A stretch of DNA of 64,000 nt from Pradoshia eiseniae. GTDB taxonomy: Bacteria; Bacillota; Bacilli; Bacillales; Pradoshiaceae. The stretch spans positions 241,322-305,321 of the forward strand of contig NZ_PKOZ01000003.1 in assembly GCF_002946355.1 (NCBI RefSeq), written 5' to 3'. Position numbers and translations under genes: made by a program. Shown one piece after another: positions 55,834 to 64,000 of this stretch. Each line of letters opens with the position of its first letter. Position 1 is the first letter of the stretch. The notes under the pieces are model-generated. The model ran no database searches, had not been told where the DNA came from, and saw only the letters and a list, made by a program, of their open reading frames with translations.

Positions 55834-55869
55834 AAGCCAGGATATTACCCCTAAGGCAATTCCTGGCTT
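55834..55869 (-). terminator. Intrinsic terminator after ftsY
   Basis: A perfect 9-bp stem (AAGCCAGGA / TCCTGGCTT) with an 18-nt loop is followed on the minus strand by TTTAGTATC after the stem's own TT. It ends the rnc-smc-ftsY unit. Confidence 0.82.
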
Positions 55870-55881
55870 GTCATTATAGAC

Positions 55882-56871
55882 TTATTCCTCTGTTTTATCA
55901 ACCATATCGGCGAATAAGCCATAAACAAATTGCTCTGAATCAAACTCTTGCAGATCATCCATCTGCTCGCCAAGACCGACGAATTTTACCGGTATCCCAA
56001 GCTCGTTGCGAATGGCAATGACAATTCCGCCTTTTGCCGTACCATCGAGCTTCGTTAAGACGATGCCGCTTACATCAGTCGCTTCCTTGAAGGTCTTCGT
56101 CTGCATGAGAGCGTTTTGGCCAGTCGTTGCATCAAGAACAAGCAAGACTTCATGCGGAGCTCCTGGAATCTCGCGTTCAATTACTTTCTTTACCTTCTCA
56201 AGCTCTTTCATCAGATTGACCTTGTTTTGAAGGCGGCCAGCCGTATCACAAAGCAGAATATCCGCTTTTCTTGATTTAGCGGCCTGCACGGCATCATACA
56301 TAACGGCAGCTGGGTCAGAGCCGGCCCCTTGCTTGATGACTTCCACACCAACACGCTCTCCCCAAACCTCAAGCTGCTCAATCGCACCAGCACGGAAGGT
56401 ATCTCCTGCTGCGAGCAGCACCTTCTTGCCCTCAGCCTTATATTTATGAGCGAGCTTGCCGATAGTGGTCGTTTTACCGACTCCATTTACACCGACAAAG
56501 AGCACGACTGTCAATGCATCCTCCTGGATGTTCATCTCAGCAGAGCTTTCCTCGCCAGATTCATAAATTTCAACGAGCTTTTCGGAGATTACGCTCTGTA
56601 CCTCAGATGTGTCTTTGATATTGCGGCGCTTCACTTCGAATTTCAGTTTGTCGATTAGCTCCATAACTGTTTCTACGCCAATATCCGCTTGAATCATCAC
56701 ATCTTCGAGCTCTTCAAAGAAGTCCTCATCCACTTCTCTGTATCTGGCAACCAAATCATTCACTTTCTCCGAAAAAGAGTTACGTGTCTTGGTCAATCCT
56801 TGTTTAAACTTCTCGGTTGTTGTTGTCGTTTGCTCGCTGAACTTTTCTTTTAGCTTCTTAAAAAAACTCAT
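55882..56871 (-). CDS. ftsY: SRP receptor FtsY
   Basis: FtsY is the membrane-associated receptor that binds Ffh and hands ribosomes to SecYEG. The 329-residue protein has a short charged N-terminal part rather than a long acidic A domain, then the NG domain with VGVNGVGKTTTIGKLAHKY near residues 126-144, DTAGRLQNKVNLM near 210-222 and TKLDGTAKGGI near 274-284. Length matches Bacillus. It starts 12 bases after smc. Confidence 0.98.
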   Translation of the reverse strand: MSFFKKLKEKFSEQTTTTTEKFKQGLTKTRNSFSEKVNDLVARYREVDEDFFEELEDVMIQADIGVETVMELIDKLKFEVKRRNIKDTSEVQSVISEKLVEIYESGEESSAEMNIQEDALTVVLFVGVNGVGKTTTIGKLAHKYKAEGKKVLLAAGDTFRAGAIEQLEVWGERVGVEVIKQGAGSDPAAVMYDAVQAAKSRKADILLCDTAGRLQNKVNLMKELEKVKKVIEREIPGAPHEVLLVLDATTGQNALMQTKTFKEATDVSGIVLTKLDGTAKGGIVIAIRNELGIPVKFVGLGEQMDDLQEFDSEQFVYGLFADMVDKTEE

Positions 56872-56883
56872 AGTCTACCACCT

Positions 56884-59800
56884 TTATTTTGATTCAACCA
56901 ATTCTTTCGTTTCTTCCAGCTTCACAGATACTAGCCTTGATACACCGGATTCCTGCATGGTCACGCCATAAAGAACATCCGCTTCCTCCATCGTTCCCTT
57001 ACGATGAGTGATGACGATGAATTGAGTTTCTTTACTGAATTTCTTCAAATATTGGCTGAAGCGATACACATTAGCTTCATCCAGCGCTGCTTCCACTTCA
57101 TCAAGGATGCAGAATGGCACCGGGCGCACGCGCAAGATAGCAAACAGCAAGGCTATTGCAGTCAACGCACGTTCTCCCCCTGAAAGCAGGCTTAAGTTTT
57201 GAAGCTTCTTGCCTGGCGGCTGGGCGATAATATCGACACCAGTATTCAAGATATCCGCCGGGTCTGTCAATTTCAGTTCTGCTCTTCCTCCGCCGAATAG
57301 TGACGGGAATACGAAGTTGAATTCCTTCTTAATTGCATTGAAGGTGATCTCAAAGCGGCGCTTCATTTCCTCATCCATCTCATCAATCACGTCAAAGAGG
57401 GTATCCTTCGCTTCCTTAAGGTCATCCCTTTGTGTGACAAGGAATTCATAACGCTCTGATACACGCTCATACTCATCAATTGCGCCAATGTTTACCGTGC
57501 CAAGCTCTTCGATGGCAAGACGGATTAATCTCACCTTCCGCTTAGCTTCCTCGGCTTCAATGGTCAGCGGATACTTTTCTTTCGCTGCCTCAAAGGTTAG
57601 CATATATTCTTCCCTCAGCATATCCAGGCGCGTGTCCATCTCTACATCAAGGCGATTTAGCTTGATTTCCTCATCGCGCAAGGTTTCTGACAATCCTTTA
57701 TACTGACGGTTCCATTCCTTCAATATATGGTCGGCTTCGTCTATTTTAGCAGACAGCTCTTGTCTGCTAGCTTGCAATGCGGCTATCTTATGCACTGTCT
57801 CATCTTTTAGCTTCTGTTTCTCAGCAGCCATTTCAACGAGATTATTCTCACCTGTAGAGCTCGATGTCATTTCTCCATTTAGGAGAGCTAGGTCTTCCTC
57901 TGCATCTTTTACAGTTAATTCTAACGCTGCAATCTCAGCTGCTAAGCGCTCGACCTCATTTTGCTGGTGCTGGAGCTGCTCTGACTTGGATGCTAGGTGA
58001 ATCTTTAGCTCATTGACCTCTTCATTCAGCTCTTCCTTATTTGATTGGTCTGTCTTTTTCTGCTCTGTGTACAGATTAATCTCACGGTCTATCTCTATAA
58101 TAGAATGCTCAAGGCGGCTTAATTCCTGATTAAGCTCCTGAATTCGGGACTCACGATAGGTTTGTTCCTCATCCAGTGTAGACTTCTCCATATCATAGAT
58201 GGTTAAGCGCTCATTGACATTGCGCTGTTCGTTTTGCCATTCACGTATTTGTCCCTTGATGGCTTCCTCGTTGACTCGGAGGGTTTCCCCTGCCTCCCGA
58301 AGGCGTACCAGCTGTTTTTCTGAGCTTGCCACATCGGTTTTTAAGGCTTTCACATGCGCCTCTAGCTTACTCGTTTGCTCTTCCATTTGTCCAAGCTTCT
58401 CTGTCAGCTCCTCTATTTCCCCTTTTCTTGAGAGGATTGAGGAACCTGACTGTCTGCTTGCTCCGCCTGTCATCGCTCCGCCCGGACTGACGACATCCCC
58501 TTCAAGCGTTACGAGTCTATAGCGGTACCCTGCCATTTTAGCTATCTCATTGGCACCGACGAGATCCCTGACAATGATGACATTCCCAAGTAAGCTCATC
58601 ATGATCTCTTTATAACGAGAGTCATATTGAATCAGTTCAGCACCAACCCCGATAAAGGCTGGGTGGGAAGAAATCGATTGAATGGTTTGTTCAGGAATAT
58701 ACTTGCCCTTAATGGTCGATAAAGGCAGGAAGGTGGCTCTTCCAAGCCTATTTTTCTTAAGGAAGGTAATTGCGGTACGGGCATCGCTCTCCTGATCCAT
58801 CACGATATTTTGCAGAGCACCTCCAAGGGCGGTCTCAATTGCCAGAGCATAATCCTTCGGCACTTGAATCAGTTCTGCCACAGCACCATGGACGCCTGGG
58901 AGCTCCTTATCCTTTGCCTTCAGGATTTCCTTTACGCCTTGGAAAAAACCAGAGTATTCATCCTCCATCTCTTCAAGCATTTCTTTTCTTGATTTTGCTT
59001 TTTGCAAATATTGATAGGCTTGGTAGAGAGTCTTCTCCTGCTTTTCATATTGATTCTTCAGGTTTTCGTGAGTACGCTCCGTTTCCCGGTAACGATGAAC
59101 CTGATTCGTTAAATCCTGCTGGACAGCCTTTAATCTTGCTTCTGCCTCACTCAAACGGGCTGTTACACTTTCCCTAGCCTTGAGAAGCTTTTCATTATCA
59201 TGATCTAGCTTCTCGTGCTTATTGGTTTGCTGCTCAAGCTGCTGTTTCAAGTAAATCAGCTCATGCTTAACGGTCGCTTGGCGATTTAAATACTCAATAT
59301 AATCACTCTTAAGGGCTTCTATTTTCGCTTCCAGATCACCGGCGAAATTTTTCAAAATGCCTTGTTTCTGACTTAGTTCCCTCTTCAAAGCTTCCGTATC
59401 CTGCTTTAAGTGAGATAAAGCTTCTGATTTTTCATCTTTACTCGCTTTGAGGATGGATATCTTCTCTCTGGAAGCAGCCAGCGTTTTCTCCAGCTGGTTC
59501 TTATTCTGGCTCGCATTCTTCATCCGCTCTTTAAGAACCTGCTTACGGCCCTCTACCTTCTCAAGCTCCTCACTGACACTTAATAGGGCTGCCTGCAATT
59601 CTTGCAGCTTGGAATCGAGAACAACGAGCTTTTCACGATTCTTCTCTACTTCAGTTTCTTTGGCTGAAATGCGTGCATTGAAATCCGCCTCATTCGCTTG
59701 ATGGCCTTCTAATTGCTTCTTCAGGGACGTCCATTTTCTATGAAGGTCTTCAACTTCATATACAAGAAGAGCTGCCTCGAATTCCTCAAGCTCCTCTTTC

Positions 59801-60477
59801 TTATGAAGGTAGTCTCGCGCAATTGAAGCCTGTATCTTTAATGGTTCTACCTGTCCTTCGAGCTCATGCAGAATATCCTGAACTCGATTGAGATTGGCTC
59901 TTGTCTCCTCAAGCTTGGCTTCTGCCTTCTTCTTCCGTGTCTTGTATTTCAAGACACCCGCTGCCTCTTCGAAGATTGTTCTTCTCTCTTCTGGCTTTGA
60001 GCTTAATATTTCTTCCACTTTACCTTGGCTTATAATCGAGAAAGCCTCTTTGCCAAGACCGGAATCCATGAAAAGATCAATAATATCCTTAAGCCTGCAC
60101 GGCTGATTATTAATATAAAAGTCACTGTCACCGGAACGGGTCACCCTTCTTGTGACACTAACTTCATGAAAATCGATCGGAAGAAATTTGCTTTCGTTGT
60201 TTAAGGTTAATGTGACCTCTGCGAAGTTTAGCGGCTTCCTGGAATCACTCCCGGCAAAAATGATATCCTCCATCTTCGCTCCTCTTAGCGATTTGGCTGA
60301 TTGCTCGCCAAGAACCCAGCGAATCGAATCAGTGATATTACTTTTTCCGCTTCCATTCGGACCCACTACAGCTGTCACGCCAGAAACAAACTCTACTGAA
60401 ATACGTTCTGCAAACGATTTGAATCCTATTACATCCAATCGTTTCAGGAACAATTGATTATCTACTGTCATGGTCAT
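56884..60477 (-). CDS. smc: Chromosome condensation ATPase Smc
   Basis: Smc, with ScpA and ScpB, organises and separates the chromosome. The 1197-residue protein has the N-terminal Walker A half with VVGPNGSGKSNITDSIRWVL near residues 36-55, long coiled coils on each side of a hinge domain (about 510-680, with GRATFLPLSTIKG and SPGGAMTGGASRQSG), and a C-terminal Walker B half with LSLLSGGERALTAIALLFAI and FCILDEVEAALDEANV. The called ATG has only a weak AAGG site. A TTG eight codons later would give exactly the B. subtilis start (MFLKRLDV) but has no site either. Confidence 0.97.
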   Translation of the reverse strand: MTMTVDNQLFLKRLDVIGFKSFAERISVEFVSGVTAVVGPNGSGKSNITDSIRWVLGEQSAKSLRGAKMEDIIFAGSDSRKPLNFAEVTLTLNNESKFLPIDFHEVSVTRRVTRSGDSDFYINNQPCRLKDIIDLFMDSGLGKEAFSIISQGKVEEILSSKPEERRTIFEEAAGVLKYKTRKKKAEAKLEETRANLNRVQDILHELEGQVEPLKIQASIARDYLHKKEELEEFEAALLVYEVEDLHRKWTSLKKQLEGHQANEADFNARISAKETEVEKNREKLVVLDSKLQELQAALLSVSEELEKVEGRKQVLKERMKNASQNKNQLEKTLAASREKISILKASKDEKSEALSHLKQDTEALKRELSQKQGILKNFAGDLEAKIEALKSDYIEYLNRQATVKHELIYLKQQLEQQTNKHEKLDHDNEKLLKARESVTARLSEAEARLKAVQQDLTNQVHRYRETERTHENLKNQYEKQEKTLYQAYQYLQKAKSRKEMLEEMEDEYSGFFQGVKEILKAKDKELPGVHGAVAELIQVPKDYALAIETALGGALQNIVMDQESDARTAITFLKKNRLGRATFLPLSTIKGKYIPEQTIQSISSHPAFIGVGAELIQYDSRYKEIMMSLLGNVIIVRDLVGANEIAKMAGYRYRLVTLEGDVVSPGGAMTGGASRQSGSSILSRKGEIEELTEKLGQMEEQTSKLEAHVKALKTDVASSEKQLVRLREAGETLRVNEEAIKGQIREWQNEQRNVNERLTIYDMEKSTLDEEQTYRESRIQELNQELSRLEHSIIEIDREINLYTEQKKTDQSNKEELNEEVNELKIHLASKSEQLQHQQNEVERLAAEIAALELTVKDAEEDLALLNGEMTSSSTGENNLVEMAAEKQKLKDETVHKIAALQASRQELSAKIDEADHILKEWNRQYKGLSETLRDEEIKLNRLDVEMDTRLDMLREEYMLTFEAAKEKYPLTIEAEEAKRKVRLIRLAIEELGTVNIGAIDEYERVSERYEFLVTQRDDLKEAKDTLFDVIDEMDEEMKRRFEITFNAIKKEFNFVFPSLFGGGRAELKLTDPADILNTGVDIIAQPPGKKLQNLSLLSGGERALTAIALLFAILRVRPVPFCILDEVEAALDEANVYRFSQYLKKFSKETQFIVITHRKGTMEEADVLYGVTMQESGVSRLVSVKLEETKELVESK

Positions 60478-60494
60478 CCAACTGCCTTTTTTTC

Positions 60495-61223
60495 TCAGGA
60501 TTTGCTGCTCTTACGCAAATGAATTAACGCTTGCTGGGCAGCATGCTGTTCTGCTTCTTTTTTTGATTTGCCTTTCCCCGTGCCGAGATCTGTTCCGTTG
60601 AGCGAAACCTTCGCCACGAATTCCCGGTTATGAGCAGGACCCTTTTCTTGGAGGATTCTGTATTCTAGAATACCTACTCCATCCTTTTGAACCAATTCCT
60701 GCAATTGGCTCTTATAATCCATCACATGGGAAAAAGCACCATCATGAATTTTCGGATATACCCATTGCTGCAGGAACTTAATAACTGCGTCTAATCCTTG
60801 GTCAAGGTAAAGCGCACCGATAAATGCCTCGAATACATCAGCTAGCAGCGCAGGACGTTCCCTTCCGCCTGTCATCTCCTCGCCTTTTCCAAGTAAGATT
60901 AAGGGACCAAAGGAGAGCTCAGTCGCGAATTTTACCAATGAAGGCTCGCAAACGATGGCTGCTCGCAATTTCGTCAATTCCCCTTCACTCATGGTTTTGA
61001 AGTTTTTATAAAGGAATTGAGAGACAGTTAATTCTAGAACGGCATCACCTAAAAATTCTAGGCGCTCATTGTCTTCATATGGTTTTCGACGATGCTCATT
61101 CACATAAGATGAATGGGTGAATGCTTGTTTCAGCAGGGAAATATCGGAAAACGTGAAACCGATTCTTTCCTGAAACATTTTAAAATGACTATCTGAATAT
61201 GTTTTTTTTCTATTTTTATGCAT
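60495..61223 (-). CDS. rnc: Ribonuclease III
   Basis: RNase III cuts double-stranded RNA in rRNA precursors and toxin-antitoxin or SRP RNA precursors. The 242-residue protein has the signature [20 protein letters not shown] near residues 48-67, the second catalytic region with [20 protein letters not shown], and a C-terminal dsRNA-binding domain with [20 protein letters not shown]. The ATG at 61223 has a GGGGGG site upstream; the in-frame start at 61250 does not. It follows the acpP terminator. Confidence 0.97.
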   Translation of the reverse strand: MHKNRKKTYSDSHFKMFQERIGFTFSDISLLKQAFTHSSYVNEHRRKPYEDNERLEFLGDAVLELTVSQFLYKNFKTMSEGELTKLRAAIVCEPSLVKFATELSFGPLILLGKGEEMTGGRERPALLADVFEAFIGALYLDQGLDAVIKFLQQWVYPKIHDGAFSHVMDYKSQLQELVQKDGVGILEYRILQEKGPAHNREFVAKVSLNGTDLGTGKGKSKKEAEQHAAQQALIHLRKSSKS

Positions 61224-61373
61224 ATTGTCCCCCCGATTAAATCTTCCCAAAAAAGATTCTCACATTAAGTATATATAAATCGATACATTTGGAAAAGGTA
61301 CAAATTAGAATTTACTATTCTTAAAAAGGATATACAAAGTTATCCAATTCATCTTTGCCGATATTCATACGAA

Positions 61374-61397
61374 AAGCCCCGTCACATTACGGGGCTT
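61374..61397 (-). terminator. Intrinsic terminator after acpP
   Basis: A perfect 9-bp stem (AAGCCCCGT / ACGGGGCTT) with a 6-nt loop is followed on the minus strand by TTCGTATG after the stem's own TT. It lies 12 bases after the acpP stop. Confidence 0.82.
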
Positions 61398-61409
61398 AAA
61401 AATCGCTGA

Positions 61410-61643
61410 TTAGCTTTGGCTCTTTATGTAGTTCACCGCGTCGCCAACTGTTGAAATCTTTTCAGCATCATCATCAGAGATTTCCATGCCGAATTCATCT
61501 TCAAGTTCCATCACCAATTCTACTACATCAAGTGAATCAGCGCCTAGATCATCTTTGAATGAAGATTCTAGTGTCACTTCAGCTTCTTCAACACCAAGGC
61601 GGTCTACGATTATTTTCGTTACTCTTTCTAATACTTCAGCCAT
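61410..61643 (-). CDS. acpP: Acyl carrier protein
   Basis: ACP carries the growing fatty acid on a phosphopantetheine arm. The 77-residue acidic protein has the attachment site Ser37 in [13 protein letters not shown] and ends in [12 protein letters not shown]. The ATG at 61643 has GGGAGG upstream; the longer in-frame start at 61844 overlaps fabG and has no site. It follows fabG after 67 bases and is closed by a terminator. Confidence 0.98.
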   Translation of the reverse strand: MAEVLERVTKIIVDRLGVEEAEVTLESSFKDDLGADSLDVVELVMELEDEFGMEISDDDAEKISTVGDAVNYIKSQS

Positions 61644-61710
61644 AACTTCACCTCCCTTCAAGTTGTCCAATCTATTGTACATTTGTTGGCTTGCAGTTTC
61701 AATCCTTCCT

Positions 61711-63409
<1,699 letters not shown>

Positions 63410-63416
63410 ATCCCCC

Positions 63417-64000
63417 TTATGCTTGGTTGATTGCCTCGTGAATCGTGTCAGTCACGCGATGCTCCACCATGATTCTAGCCTGGCGAATGGCATTATAAAA
63501 TGCATTCGCATCAGATGAACCATGCGCCTTGATGACCGGCGCTTTCAAGCCGAACAGACCAGCTCCGCCGTATTCGGAATAATCCAATTGGCTTTTTAGT
63601 TCCTTCAAGGCCGGTTTAAGCACGGCCGCTGCCAGCTTGCTCTTCAAATCTGCCGTCATGGCCTCCTTCATCATTTTGAAAAGAGCCCCTGCTGTTCCCT
63701 CTGTCGTTTTCAAGACCATATTGCCTGTAAACCCATCGGTTACGACAACATCTGCTACTCCGTTTAGCAATTCACGCGCTTCCACATTGCCAATGAAATT
63801 AAAGTCAGCCTCTTTTAGCAGGTCAAAGGCTGCCTTTGCCAATTCATTGCCCTTCTTTTCCTCTGTCCCGATGTTCAATAACCCAACTCGCGGCTTTTCA
63901 ATATTGCGTACCTTTTCTGCATAGACAGAACCCATCAGACCATATTGATATAGGTGCTCCGGCTTGGCATCCGCATTGGCGCCAACATCGAGAAGGACAA
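63417..64000 (-). CDS. plsX: Phosphate acyltransferase PlsX (C-terminal part, runs off window)
   Basis: PlsX turns acyl-ACP into acyl-phosphate, the first step of phospholipid synthesis in Gram-positives. Only the last 193 or so residues are present; the 5' end lies beyond position 64000. Visible motifs include [15 protein letters not shown] at the very edge, [29 protein letters not shown] and [16 protein letters not shown], all typical. The frame is open from 64000 to the stop at 63417. Confidence 0.96.
   Translation of the reverse strand, partial: VLLDVGANADAKPEHLYQYGLMGSVYAEKVRNIEKPRVGLLNIGTEEKKGNELAKAAFDLLKEADFNFIGNVEARELLNGVADVVVTDGFTGNMVLKTTEGTAGALFKMMKEAMTADLKSKLAAAVLKPALKELKSQLDYSEYGGAGLFGLKAPVIKAHGSSDANAFYNAIRQARIMVEHRVTDTIHEAINQA

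Noticed and set aside
60454-60456. TTG start for smc that would match B. subtilis exactly
   Set aside because: No ribosome-binding site at the right distance; kept as an alternative only.

Overview
This window is a contiguous piece of a Bacillaceae (Bacillales, Firmicutes) chromosome. The gene order matches the classical Bacillus block plsX-fabD-fabG-acpP-rnc-smc-ftsY ... codY-fla/che ... rpsB-tsf-pyrH-frr-uppS-cdsA-dxr-rseP-proS-polC. Every recognised gene lies on the minus strand, so transcription runs from position 64000 towards 1. The proteins resemble Bacillus subtilis orthologues throughout. The order differs from B. subtilis in several places, so this is a relative, not B. subtilis itself; I cannot name the species.

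Layout in the direction of transcription. (1) 64000-61400: fatty acid and phospholipid initiation (plsX fragment, fabD, fabG, acpP). (2) 61250-55882: rnc, smc, ftsY. (3) 55760-53380: ylxM-ffh and rpsP-khpA. (4) 52971-48399: ylqD-rimM-trmD, rplS, lepB-rbgA-rnhB. (5) 47785-44735: sucC-sucD and dprA. (6) 44486-37026: topA-trmFO-xerC-hslV-hslU-codY. (7) 36663-11404: a long flagellar operon from flgB to sigD, followed by fapA and a swrB-like gene, about 25 kb with little spacing and many overlaps. (8) 11251-1: rpsB-tsf, pyrH-frr, uppS-cdsA-dxr-rseP-proS and the N-terminal third of polC.

The flagellar operon encodes the basal body rod, MS ring, switch, export gate and ATPase, hook, FlhF/FlhG placement proteins and sigma-D. 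The chemotaxis part is reduced. CheA ends exactly at the end of its ATPase domain, so it lacks the C-terminal P5 (CheW-like) coupling domain, and cheB, cheW, cheC and cheD are not found between flhG and sigD. CheY, the CheC-like phosphatase FliY and FliM all look intact, so a core phosphorelay remains without the receptor-coupling and adaptation genes at this locus. This is the most unusual thing in the window.

Regulatory structure is rich. About a dozen intrinsic terminators separate the transcription units, and several good sigma-A promoters can be read (rpsB, rplS, rpsP, ylxM-ffh, topA, sucC). Candidate leader RNAs precede rpsB and rplS. A strong hairpin sits between the Shine-Dalgarno sequence and the start codon of flbD. 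No tRNA, rRNA, insertion sequence, prophage or CRISPR array was seen.
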